From: an uncultured Oscillibacter sp.
GTDB lineage: Bacteria; Bacillota; Clostridia; Oscillospirales; Oscillospiraceae
Direction of reading: 5' to 3'
Assembly: GCA_910585385.1 (NCBI GenBank)
Contig: CAJUDV010000009.1
Span: 3,934 to 67,933 of the forward strand
Length of the DNA stretch: 64,000 bases
Shown here: positions 32,520-40,839 of the stretch, in pieces
How positions within the stretch are numbered: the stretch's first letter is position 1
How the letters are laid out: every line of letters starts with the position of its first letter
Program-made: the position numbers and the translations under genes
Notes under the pieces: model-generated
Database searches by the model: none
Seen by the model: the letters and a program-made list of their open reading frames with translations, nothing else
What the model was told of the DNA's origin: nothing

Positions 32520-33683
32520 TCAGCCCTTATTTTCCGTGATATTCTCCGCGATTTTCAGGAACTCCTCCTTCTCCAGATAACCCGTGATCCGGAAGGCGAT
32601 GCCGGTCTCCGGGTCCGTCCAGAGCAGGGCGCTGGTGGGCCGGCCGCTCAGGGCGGTGGTGGTGGAGTCCTCGCCGCTTCCGATCGAGATTGTCAGCGAC
32701 TGGGTGGGGATCCCCGTCAGATATTCCGCCGGAATCCCGCGCACCGTCACCGCCTCCGATACGCCCTCCGCGGCGTCTCTGGGGGCGCTCAGCGGCTGGG
32801 AGGCATAGGACCAGTCAAAGCCGCCCCGGTCCGGAATGTCCCAAGCCTCCTGGACATATTCCGGGAAGGCAACGCAGAGGCCGGACCGCTCCTTTGCCCC
32901 CTCCGGCACCCAGCCCAGATGGTAGTCCGGCAGCGCCCCCCGGGCTTCCGCCACGCTCTCGCCGATGCGCTCCAGGGTGGCCTGATCCAGATCGCCGGAC
33001 AGGTGGAACAACGTGCCCTGCTCGTTTTCCCACACCAGGTCGTTGATCAGATACCCGTGGGAGGGCTTTCCCTCATAGAAGTCCGCGTCGTATCCCTGGA
33101 CCGTGGTCTTGTGCAAGGTGCTGGAGGCGTTTACGGCGGCTCCATGCGCGGCGCCGACTTCCCCGGAGGGGCGCAGATAGCACTGAAAACGCAGGGTTTC
33201 CCGGCCCTTTACATACCTCCAGCTGGCCGCCAGATCGACGCTGTTCTCATAGTCCACTCCGGTCTGGTCGGCGTCTTCCAGGACCCATCCCTCCGGGACC
33301 CAGGTGGGACGCCAGAGAGGGGTCTGTTCCCCCTCCGGGATTTCCGCCGGAGCGGGGCCGGTGTAATAGGTGTAGCCCTCAAAGGTCTCCCGGAACCATC
33401 TCGTCACCGCCGCCCGCACCGTGGGGCTCACCGCCATCAGCGCCCCCAGGGCCACTGTGCAGGCCAGCGCCACGCACGCGGCATTCCGGGCCGCCCGCTT
33501 CCACATGGGCTGTGCCCGCCGCCTTACCCAGTTCCACGGGTCCGCCAGAAGCCGCATCCGCTCCCGGCGGTATTTCGGCGAAAAGTCTATCTCCCAGTCC
33601 GGCAGCTTCTCCAGCACCGTTTCGTACTGGGCCAGGTTGGCCTCCATCAGACCCCGGCGCAGCATCTCGTCAAACTGCCGCAT
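32520..33683 (-). CDS. Membrane-anchored anti-sigma-like DUF4367 protein
   Basis: A 387-residue protein: cytoplasmic N-terminus (1-65) with MRQFDEMLRRGLMEANLAQY, a membrane helix (about 68-88) and an extracytoplasmic DUF4367 domain (about 100-387) with TYYTGPAPAEIPEGEQTP and SHGYLINDLVWENEQGTLFH. Its start overlaps the end of the ECF sigma gene by 14 bases, the usual layout of a sigma factor and its membrane anti-sigma factor. The role as anti-sigma is inferred from layout; no zinc-binding HxxxCxxC motif is present. Confidence 0.8.
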   Translation of the reverse strand: MRQFDEMLRRGLMEANLAQYETVLEKLPDWEIDFSPKYRRERMRLLADPWNWVRRRAQPMWKRAARNAACVALACTVALGALMAVSPTVRAAVTRWFRETFEGYTYYTGPAPAEIPEGEQTPLWRPTWVPEGWVLEDADQTGVDYENSVDLAASWRYVKGRETLRFQCYLRPSGEVGAAHGAAVNASSTLHKTTVQGYDADFYEGKPSHGYLINDLVWENEQGTLFHLSGDLDQATLERIGESVAEARGALPDYHLGWVPEGAKERSGLCVAFPEYVQEAWDIPDRGGFDWSYASQPLSAPRDAAEGVSEAVTVRGIPAEYLTGIPTQSLTISIGSGEDSTTTALSGRPTSALLWTDPETGIAFRITGYLEKEEFLKIAENITENKG

Positions 33684-34203
33684 AGTGGTATCCCTCCTCC
33701 TCCAGACGCTCTTTCAGCATGGCCCGCCCCCGCAGCACCCGGCTGGCCACCGTGGACTCGTTCATCTTGAGCCGCCGGGCGATCTCGCGGTTGCTCTGCT
33801 CCTCCACCAGCTTCAGCTCCAGAATCCGCCGGTACCCTTCCGGCAAAGCGCGGATGAGAGAGACCAGATAGTTGTACTCGTCCTCGCGGGTCTCCCGGGC
33901 CGGGGGGTCCCAGTCCTCCGGAAAGGGCACGGTTTTTCGCTCGGACCGCAGAATGTCCAGGGCGCAGTTCTTGGCGGCGGTGACCACATACCCCTCGGTC
34001 TCGTCCCAGGGCAGGGCGGACACCCGGTCCCAGCGGCGCAGCAGCTGGAGCCAGGTCTGCTGGGCGGCGTCCTCCGCCCGGGTGGGGTCCCCCAGCACCC
34101 GCAGGGCCACCGCGTAGACGGTCTTTTCATATGCCTCGTAGAACCGGGTGAACCGCCGCTGGTCCGCCCCGGTCTCCAGCATGGCAAGGTAGATGGCAAG
34201 CAT
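33670..34203 (-). CDS. ECF-type RNA polymerase sigma factor
   Basis: A 177-residue sigma-70 family protein. Region 2 spans about 15-85 (FTRFYEAYEKTVYAVALRVL, EDAAQQTWLQLLRRWD) and region 4 about 115-170 (LIRALPEGYRRILELKLVEE, NREIARRLKMNESTVASRVL). CAGAGGAGGAGAG precedes the ATG. An ECF-like motif upstream (34249-34277) suggests that it drives its own operon. Confidence 0.92.
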   Translation of the reverse strand: MLAIYLAMLETGADQRRFTRFYEAYEKTVYAVALRVLGDPTRAEDAAQQTWLQLLRRWDRVSALPWDETEGYVVTAAKNCALDILRSERKTVPFPEDWDPPARETREDEYNYLVSLIRALPEGYRRILELKLVEEQSNREIARRLKMNESTVASRVLRGRAMLKERLEEEGYHYAAV

Positions 34204-34248
34204 GGAAACTCTCCTCCTCTGTACCGGTGTTTCTGCCGTTTCTGCCCA

Positions 34249-34277
34249 GTAAACGGCGGGGCGGGCAAAAGTATCCC
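34249..34277 (-). promoter_or_regulatory. ECF-type promoter, probable autoregulation of the sigma gene
   Basis: On the minus strand GGGATACTTTT (34277-34267), 10 bases and CCGTTTAC (34256-34249), identical in both boxes and gap to the motif at 32474-32502. Confidence 0.78.
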
Positions 34278-34410
34278 GCCATTTGAAAAAATTTTGGAGT
34301 ATTTTTCATCCCGGCGCGGCGGCCTGGGCGGCGCGGGAGGCCCCGGCGGGGAAAACCGCCGGGCCGTCCCATTGTTTTGATAAATTGTGACAGAGATCAA
34401 CAGGTTTCTC

Positions 34411-34439
34411 TTGAAAAAAATGAAAATTTTCTGTAAACT
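34411..34439 (+). promoter_or_regulatory. Promoter of the M15 peptidase gene
   Basis: TTGAAA (34411-34416), 17 bases and TAAACT (34434-34439), AT-rich. The transcript would begin inside a half copy of the 165-bp repeat. Confidence 0.6.
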
Positions 34440-34443
34440 TATC

Positions 34444-34517
34444 TGGAGTCTGTTTTAAAACCGGCGGAATGTCCGGCGGGGGGAGCGTTTTTCCGGGCAG
34501 GGCGGAGACACGCCGCG
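34444..34517. repeat. Half copy (E) of the 165-bp repeat
   Basis: GGAGTCTGTTTTAAAACCGG starts a 70-base stretch matching one half of copies B/C read from their right end (CCGGCGGAATG...CCGG...TTTTTC.GGGCA.GGCG..G). The other half is absent; the gene's ribosome site follows 40 bases later. Confidence 0.65.
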
Positions 34518-34570
34518 CACCCCGGGGCCGGGGGACGGCCGTTCCATCATTTTTTCAGGAGGGACCTCCT

Positions 34571-36730
34571 ATGAAGCGCACGCGCTGGCTCATGCGATTT
34601 CTTGTGACCGCCGCACTGGCGGCGGGCCTTCTGGCCGCGGCCTATTTCCTCACGCCCGGCGTGAGGCGGCCCTCTCTGGCGGAGGGGAACGTCCTGGTCT
34701 GCATGGAGGCGGACGGGAGCCTGGTTCTCTCCTGGCCGGACGCCGGCCCGGGGAGCGTCTACCTGGTGGAGGTCCGCCATGGCGGCCAGAGCCTGCGGCA
34801 GTACACGAAGAGGCCCGTTCTGGCGCTCTCCGGGGTGTCCGCCCCGTTTCGGGTGAGGGTGCAGGCGGCGGTCTCCGGGAAAAACCTTCTGGGCATGACC
34901 CGGGAGCTGACCAGCCTGACCCGTCTGGCCGCGGAGGTGGCCTTTGCCGACCTGGAGACCCCTGCCCTCACCGGGGAGCCGGAGGAGGGGGCGATGACCT
35001 TCTCCTGGGAGGGGGGAAAGAGCCCTGTCTACGCGGTCTGCGTGCTGAGAGACGGCGTGTACCTGCCGGCGGTCTCCTCCAGCGGGACGGGGACCCACCT
35101 GCGCTTTGACGGAAAAGCGGGGCCCGCCATGCCGTCCCACGGCCAGTCCCTGGAGCTGGCCCTGCGGGCGGGGGCCCCTGGGGCGGGGTACGTTTTATAC
35201 GGCCCGCCCTCGGCGCCCATCACCGTGGAGCGGGGGGATCTCCTGGGGGAGGAGCTGTCCCTGACCGTTCAGGAGTCAGAGCCCCGGGTATACGCCCTGG
35301 AGTGGACCGAGGCCCGGGGACGTGAATACGAGCTCCGGGAGTGGCGGGACGGCGCCTGGGTGACCCTGGACCGGCCGGAGCCCGCGGAGAGCTTCCGCTA
35401 CGAACTGGGCCGCCTGGACTCCGGGTCCAGCCATCGCTACCAGGTGCTCACCAGAGACGGCCGCGGCCAGGAGCAGGTGGAGGAGGAGGTCTCCTTCCAC
35501 GCCTCCGTCTCCACGCTGTACTGCACCGTCTGGCCCGTCATCGACCTGGACTTCTGCGAGAGCGCCGGAGAGAGCTGGTCCCTGGGCCGGGTGCCCGCCG
35601 GAACGGCCCTGTGCGTTCTGGAGGAGGAGGGGCAGTGGTTCCGGGTGCGCTACAAGGACCGCTGCGGCTACGTGGACAGCCGCTACTGCATGATCAACCT
35701 CTCCGAGTACGCCGGCGACTACTGCGCCTATGACATCGTCAACAGCTACGCGTCTCTTTTCAAGGTCCACGAAAGCCCCATCGCCTCCATCACGGGCCAG
35801 GTGATCCCGGGGTTTGAGCGTGTGCTGGCGGAGGAGGGCGGTTTTTTGGTGCCCTGCCTGTACCCCTGCGCGCGAAAGGTGCTCTCCGCCGCCCAGGCTG
35901 CCCTGGAGGACGGCTACCGCCTGAGGATCTACGAGGCCTTCCGTCCCAACGAGGCCACCCGCTGCCTCTACGACACCGTGGCGGCGAAGCTGAGGGACCC
36001 GGCCCTGGTGTACGACGGGGCGGAGAACGCGGTGGACCCGGTCACCAGCTGGCAGGTGGATCTGGCCACCGGCTTCCTGGTGGACCCGGAGACGGGGGAG
36101 CAGGCGGACCCGGCGGAGCTGCCGGAGGAGGAGCCGGGGGACGCCGAGGAGAACGCCGGAGAGGAGGACGGACCCGCGCAGCCCCGGGAGGAGACCGGAG
36201 AGGACGCGCCGGAGGCGGAGGAGCCGCCGGCGGAGGATGGGGAGGAGACCCCGGACTATCCCACCTACGGCGCTGTCATGACGGACGGCGGCCGCTTCCG
36301 GCTGGGCAGCTTTCTGGCGGCGGTGACCTCGCCCCACAACCGGGGCATCGCGGTGGACGTGACGCTGGAGACGGCGGACGTCTCCCAGGAGCTGGAGATG
36401 CAGAGCGCCATCTATGACCTGAGCTGGCACTCCGCCGCCGACCGGAACAACGGCAGCGCCGAGCTGCTGGCCAAGTACATGACCGGCGCGGGCATGGAGG
36501 GGCATAGCGCCGAGTGGTGGCACTTCCAGGACGACGAGACCCGGGAGGCCATCGGTCTTACCGGCTACCTCTACAAGGGCGTGGATGCCGGCGGCTGGAA
36601 CAGGGACGACCGGGGCTGGAGGTACCGGGACCCCGGCGGCAGGTACTACCGGGATACCGCCGTCACGGTGGACGGCAGGAGCTACGCCTTCGACCGGGAG
36701 GGCTATACCAGCCAGGCCCCGGCGTTTTAG
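34571..36730 (+). CDS. M15-family D,D-peptidase with SH3-like region and C-terminal wall-binding repeat
   Basis: A 719-residue secreted or anchored protein. Parts in order: N-terminal membrane segment (8-25); two fibronectin-like beta domains (about 38-240 and 245-320); an SH3-like segment (YCTVWPVIDL...VRYKDRCGYVDSRY, about 320-375); the M15 core with YRLRIYEAFRPNEATR, SPHNRGIAVDVTLE (H/D metal ligands) and GHSAEWWHFQDD (catalytic E, ligand H); a Pro/Glu-rich acidic insertion (about 515-570) inside the core; and a Trp/Tyr repeat tail (GWRYRDPGGRYYRDTAVTVD). It cleaves D-Ala-D-Ala or cross-link peptides. AGGAGG precedes the ATG. The stop TAG is the edge of repeat copy D. Confidence 0.83.
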   Translation: MKRTRWLMRFLVTAALAAGLLAAAYFLTPGVRRPSLAEGNVLVCMEADGSLVLSWPDAGPGSVYLVEVRHGGQSLRQYTKRPVLALSGVSAPFRVRVQAAVSGKNLLGMTRELTSLTRLAAEVAFADLETPALTGEPEEGAMTFSWEGGKSPVYAVCVLRDGVYLPAVSSSGTGTHLRFDGKAGPAMPSHGQSLELALRAGAPGAGYVLYGPPSAPITVERGDLLGEELSLTVQESEPRVYALEWTEARGREYELREWRDGAWVTLDRPEPAESFRYELGRLDSGSSHRYQVLTRDGRGQEQVEEEVSFHASVSTLYCTVWPVIDLDFCESAGESWSLGRVPAGTALCVLEEEGQWFRVRYKDRCGYVDSRYCMINLSEYAGDYCAYDIVNSYASLFKVHESPIASITGQVIPGFERVLAEEGGFLVPCLYPCARKVLSAAQAALEDGYRLRIYEAFRPNEATRCLYDTVAAKLRDPALVYDGAENAVDPVTSWQVDLATGFLVDPETGEQADPAELPEEEPGDAEENAGEEDGPAQPREETGEDAPEAEEPPAEDGEETPDYPTYGAVMTDGGRFRLGSFLAAVTSPHNRGIAVDVTLETADVSQELEMQSAIYDLSWHSAADRNNGSAELLAKYMTGAGMEGHSAEWWHFQDDETREAIGLTGYLYKGVDAGGWNRDDRGWRYRDPGGRYYRDTAVTVDGRSYAFDREGYTSQAPAF

Positions 36731-36893
36731 AGCCTGTATTCACAACCGTTGAATACGGTCCGGCCGGTCTTTTTGCCGTCATACTGCGTCGATTTTTCTT
36801 GCCATCCGTCAGGATGCCTGGGGAAAATCCCCTGGTCTGACAGCAAAAATCTGCGGACATCCCGCATCCCCCGGTTATGAATACAGGTTCTGA
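36728..36893. repeat. Palindromic repeat copy D, divergent subfamily
   Basis: The ends TAGAGCCTGTATTCA and TGAATACAGGTTCTGA are near complements; the length (166 bp) equals copies A-C. Internal sequence differs, with its own hairpins (CATCCGTCAGGATG; GGGGAAAATCCCC). Its first three bases are the stop codon of the M15 gene. Confidence 0.75.
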
Positions 36894-36912
36894 GTCTGCC
36901 CGCGTGGACGCG

Positions 36913-36952
36913 GGGACCGGCGGAGATTTTGCGCTCCGCCGGTCTTTTTTCG
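36913..36952 (+). terminator. Terminator after repeat copy D
   Basis: GACCGGCGGAG-ATTTTGCG-CTCCGCCGGTC followed by T6. The remaining 36953-37240 has no ORF with a ribosome site and only a weak TATCAT -10-like box near 37015. Confidence 0.85.
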
Positions 36953-37240
36953 CCCTTATGGGAAAAGATATGGGAAAAATCCAAAGAGGGGCTATCCAAA
37001 GCCGGGGAAATGTGGTATCATATATCAGTTAAAATGCGTTTGCGTATTGGAAAAGGGCTTTGGCTGAAAAATATGAGAGGGCCCGGACGGCGGATCATTT
37101 TTCGGCGCCCCGCGTTCAATGCGCTTGATGAGGCGGGAGCGTCTCCCGCCGCTGGGCGCTCCGCCGGGTTTCAGACGGGAGCTGATGTTTGAAGGCCGCG
37201 TTTGAGGGGGCCTGGTGTATTTTGAAAGGGGGGCGGGACC

Positions 37241-38602
37241 GTGAGACGCTGGGTGCGGACAATTTTGACGGCGGCCGCGGCGCTGGCGCTGATGTGCGCC
37301 ACCGGCTGCGGCGCGCGGATTGGCTTTACCCTCAACCCCCAGGACCTGTACGGCCTGCCGAAGCTGCCGGCCAAGTACACGGAGCTGAACAACCGCATTA
37401 ACGCCATTCTGGGCAGCGGGGCGGAGTACGCGGCCCCGGTCTCCGGCGCCAACATCCAGCCCGTGCAGCTGGCGGACCTGGACGGGGACGGCCGGGAGGA
37501 GGCTGTGGCCTTCTTCCGGAACTCCGCCGACGAGCGGCCCTTGAAGATATACATCTTCAACGCCCAGGAGGACACCTACGACCAGGCCGCCGTCATCGAG
37601 GGCAGCGGCACCGCCATTTACAGCGTGGCTTACAGCGACATGGACGGGGACGGCCGCACGGAGCTGGCGGTGGGCTGGCGGGTCAACGCGGATCTCTTGG
37701 CGCTGACCGTCTATGCCCTGCGGCCGGAGGGGCCGGAGGAGCTGGTGCGCACCGACTATGTGCGCTACGCCATTGTGGACATGGACCGCAATGACCTCCA
37801 GGAGCTGGTGGTGTTCCGGGCCAACGAGGAGGGAGAGGCCATCGCCGACTACTACGGCTGGCAGGACGAAGGCCTGGCGGTGAAGTCCTCCGCCCGGATC
37901 TCCATCACCATGGCGGAGCTGAGCCAGCAGGGCCGGGTGAGCCCCGGCACTCTGGAGGACGGCCTGCCGGCCCTGTTCGTCACCGGCGTGACGGAGGTGC
38001 CCCGGGCCATCACCGATATTTTGACGCTGCGCAACGGGGAGCTGGCCAACGTGGTGGTGTCGGACACCACCGGCGTCTCGGCGGAGATCGCCCCCTTTTG
38101 CTCCCTCTATCCCACGGACATCAACGCAGACGGCGTGACAGAGGTCCCCCGGCCCGAGCCCCTGCCCAACTGGTACGAGGGGGACCAGCCCTACCAGCGC
38201 ATTGACTGGCGGGGGTACGACAGCCAGGGCGAGGCGTCGCTGGTCCAGAGCACCTACCACAACATGGAGGACGGCTGGTACCTGCGGCTGCGGGACGAGT
38301 GGCGGGACCAGATTCTGGTGAGCCGGAACCTCTCCCAGGACGAGGTGTCCGTGACCTTCTTCATCGCCGGGAGCCGGGGACAGCCGCTGGAGCCCTTTCT
38401 GCGTATCACCGCCATCACCGGCGCCAACCGGGAGAGCCGGGCGGTGCGGGGCGGCCGCTTCAACCTCAGCCGCCAGCAGGAGACCTTTTACGCCGCGGAG
38501 CTGCTGGAGGCCAACGAGACCTGGGCCTATGGCGTGACGGAGGATCAGGTCCGGGAGGCGTTCAGCCTCATCGCGGCGGAGTGGTCCGTGGGGGAGAATT
38601 GA
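37241..38602 (+). CDS. Lipoprotein with FG-GAP/VCBS-like repeats
   Basis: A 453-residue protein from a GTG at 37241 behind AAAGGGGGGCGGG. The signal peptide ends in the lipobox CATGC (Cys about residue 24), so it is a lipoprotein on the outer face of the membrane. Asp-rich loops LADLDGDGREEAVAF, YSDMDGDGRTELAVG and DMDRNDLQELVVF and PTDINADGVTEV are calcium-binding-like repeats of beta-propeller type. It is directly upstream of a two-component pair and probably co-transcribed, so it may feed that sensor (inference). Confidence 0.8.
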   Translation: MRRWVRTILTAAAALALMCATGCGARIGFTLNPQDLYGLPKLPAKYTELNNRINAILGSGAEYAAPVSGANIQPVQLADLDGDGREEAVAFFRNSADERPLKIYIFNAQEDTYDQAAVIEGSGTAIYSVAYSDMDGDGRTELAVGWRVNADLLALTVYALRPEGPEELVRTDYVRYAIVDMDRNDLQELVVFRANEEGEAIADYYGWQDEGLAVKSSARISITMAELSQQGRVSPGTLEDGLPALFVTGVTEVPRAITDILTLRNGELANVVVSDTTGVSAEIAPFCSLYPTDINADGVTEVPRPEPLPNWYEGDQPYQRIDWRGYDSQGEASLVQSTYHNMEDGWYLRLRDEWRDQILVSRNLSQDEVSVTFFIAGSRGQPLEPFLRITAITGANRESRAVRGGRFNLSRQQETFYAAELLEANETWAYGVTEDQVREAFSLIAAEWSVGEN

Positions 38603-38623
38603 TTGAAATTGGAGAGTTGACAT

Positions 38624-39310
38624 ATGAGAAAAGTGCTGGTTTTGGAGGACGAGTCCAGTATTCGCAGCTTTATCGTCATCAATCTGCGCCGGGCGGGTTA
38701 CGACGCCATCGAGGCGGAGAGCGGCGAGGAGGCCCTGGAGAAGCTGCGGGAGAACCCGGACACCACCGTGGCGCTGCTGGACATCATGCTGCCGGGGATC
38801 GACGGCTTTGAGGTCTGCCGCCGCATCCGGGCCACCAACACCCGCATCGGCATTATCATGCTCACCGCCCGCTCCCAGGAGATGGACAAGGTGACGGGAC
38901 TGATGACCGGCGCGGACGACTACGTGACCAAGCCCTTCTCCCCGGCGGAGCTCACCGCCCGGGTGGACGCCCTGTTCCGCCGGGCTGGCGGGGAGGAGCC
39001 GGTGCTGGCGGGGGAGATCCGCCAGCCGCCCTTCCTGCTGAACATCCAGAACCGGACGCTGGAGAAAAACGGCCAGCGGGTGAAACTGACCCAGGTGGAG
39101 TACTCCATCATGAAGGTGTTCATGGAGCATCCCGGCAAGGCCCTGGCCCGGGAGGAGATTCTGGACAAGGTATGGGGCCGGGACTACTTTGGAGAGCTGA
39201 AAATTGTGGACGTGAATATCCGCCGCCTGCGGCTGAAAATCGAGGACAACGTACAGAATCCCACCTATATTACAACGGTCTGGGGCTTCGGCTACAAGTG
39301 GGGGCTGTGA
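38624..39310 (+). CDS. OmpR-family response regulator
   Basis: A 228-residue regulator: receiver with E8/D9, phosphoacceptor Asp53 in LLDIMLPG and Lys in YVTKPF; winged-helix domain with VNIRRLRLKIEDN and TVWGFGYKW. Closest in style to PhoP/VicR-type regulators. The gene starts 21 bases after the lipoprotein gene and its stop overlaps a possible GTG start of the kinase. Confidence 0.93.
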   Translation: MRKVLVLEDESSIRSFIVINLRRAGYDAIEAESGEEALEKLRENPDTTVALLDIMLPGIDGFEVCRRIRATNTRIGIIMLTARSQEMDKVTGLMTGADDYVTKPFSPAELTARVDALFRRAGGEEPVLAGEIRQPPFLLNIQNRTLEKNGQRVKLTQVEYSIMKVFMEHPGKALAREEILDKVWGRDYFGELKIVDVNIRRLRLKIEDNVQNPTYITTVWGFGYKWGL

Positions 39311-39357
39311 GGCCGCCGTATGACTGCGAGACCCGGGAAAGGGGGGGCGCTCTGTCT

Positions 39358-40791
39358 ATGGAGGAAAAAAGGGGGAAGAGCCTCCGGGTGCGGGGCCTGC
39401 GGCAGCGGTGGCTGCTGAACACAGTGATGCCGGTGCTGCTGCTATTGATGCTGACAGTGGTGCTGTTTTCCGTGGGCATCTCCAGCTACTACTATATGAG
39501 CATGCGGGACGGCCTGGAGAAGCAGGCCCAGGCGTTGTCTGGGGCCTTTGAGGAGTACTTCATGGCCGGAGGCTACGCCAGCTATATCAAAAAGGCCCAG
39601 CAGTCCACAGACACCTTTGAGGACAAGGAGCGCATCGAGCTCCAGTTTATCAACACCAGCGGCCGCATCCAGGCTTCCTCCACGGGACTGACGGCGGGAA
39701 CCTTCCCGGGGACGGACGACATCATCCGGGCCATCACCCAAAACCGGATGGACTACTTCCAGGGCCGGGACCCGGAGACTGGGGAGAAGATTCTGGCGGT
39801 GTCCCACCCCCTGACCTTCAACGGCCAGGTGAAGGCGGTGGTGCGGCTGGTTACCTCGCTGCGGCTGGTGAACCGGCAGGTGATGCTGGCGGTGCTGTTT
39901 ATCTGCCTGGTGGCGGCGCTGTGCCTGGCCATGGTGTTCATCTCCAACCTCCTCTTCATCAACAACGTGGTGGAGCCGGTGGCGGTGGTGTCCGAGGCCA
40001 CCAAGCGCATCTCCGCCGGGGGCTACGGCGTCCAGGTGGAGAACCGGTATGACGACGAGCTGGGAGAGCTGGTGGAGAACATCAACAACATGTCGCTGAA
40101 GATCGGCCAGAATGAGCGGATGAAGAGCGAGTTTATCTCCTCCGTCTCCCACGAGCTGCGCACGCCCCTCACCGCTATCAACGGCTGGGGAGAGACGATT
40201 CTGGAGGACCTCACCGGCGACCCGGAGCAGCTGCGCCGTGGTATCCGCATCATCCTGAACGAGTCCCGGCGGCTCTCCACCATGGTGGAGGAGCTGCTGG
40301 ACTTCTCCCGGATGGAGGACGGGCGCTTCACCCTCCGGGTGGAGCAGGTGGACCTCCAGGCGGAGTTCGAGGACGCCATCTTCACCTATCAGGAGCTGTT
40401 CCGGCAGGAGGGCATCGAGCTGGCCTACGACATGGGGGAGGGAGACCTTCCTCTGATTCCCGGGGACCCGGAGCGGCTGAAGCAGGTGTTCTGCAACGTG
40501 CTGGACAACGCCGCCAAGCACGGCGGCGCGGGAAGGCGGATCACCGCCTCCGTCACCCGGGAGGGGGAGTGGCAGGTGGTGCGCATCCGGGATTTCGGCC
40601 CCGGCATTCCGGAGGCGGAGCTGCCCTTTGTGAAGCAGAAATTTTACAAGGGCACCTCCAAGGCCCGGGGCAGCGGCATCGGCCTGGCGGTGTGCGACGA
40701 GATTGTGGGTCTCCACGGCGGGGATTTCACCATCGCCAACGCCGCCGGCGGCGGGACGGTGGTCACCATCCGCCTGCCGGGACCCCAATAG
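39358..40791 (+). CDS. Sensor histidine kinase (HAMP, HisKA, HATPase)
   Basis: A 477-residue kinase. Membrane helices at about 20-42 and 180-205 flank an extracellular sensor domain; HAMP about 200-255 (VEPVAVVSEATKRISAGGYG); phosphoacceptor His near residue 265 in SSVSHELRTPLT; ATPase boxes N (FCNVLDNAAKH), G1 (IRDFGPGIPE) and G2 (SKARGSGIGLAVCDEI). It forms a pair with the preceding regulator. The ATG at 39358 follows an AAAGGGGGGG stretch; an in-frame GTG at 39307 overlaps the regulator stop. Confidence 0.92.
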   Translation: MEEKRGKSLRVRGLRQRWLLNTVMPVLLLLMLTVVLFSVGISSYYYMSMRDGLEKQAQALSGAFEEYFMAGGYASYIKKAQQSTDTFEDKERIELQFINTSGRIQASSTGLTAGTFPGTDDIIRAITQNRMDYFQGRDPETGEKILAVSHPLTFNGQVKAVVRLVTSLRLVNRQVMLAVLFICLVAALCLAMVFISNLLFINNVVEPVAVVSEATKRISAGGYGVQVENRYDDELGELVENINNMSLKIGQNERMKSEFISSVSHELRTPLTAINGWGETILEDLTGDPEQLRRGIRIILNESRRLSTMVEELLDFSRMEDGRFTLRVEQVDLQAEFEDAIFTYQELFRQEGIELAYDMGEGDLPLIPGDPERLKQVFCNVLDNAAKHGGAGRRITASVTREGEWQVVRIRDFGPGIPEAELPFVKQKFYKGTSKARGSGIGLAVCDEIVGLHGGDFTIANAAGGGTVVTIRLPGPQ

Positions 40792-40839
40792 CCGGTCCCG
40801 ATGTAATCAGAGGCTGATTTTAGGAGAAAAGGAGGCGGC

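Noticed and set aside
37025..39130. A 701-codon minus-strand frame over the lipoprotein and response regulator
   Set aside because: Antisense shadow with His/Gln/Gly-rich translation and no ribosome site.
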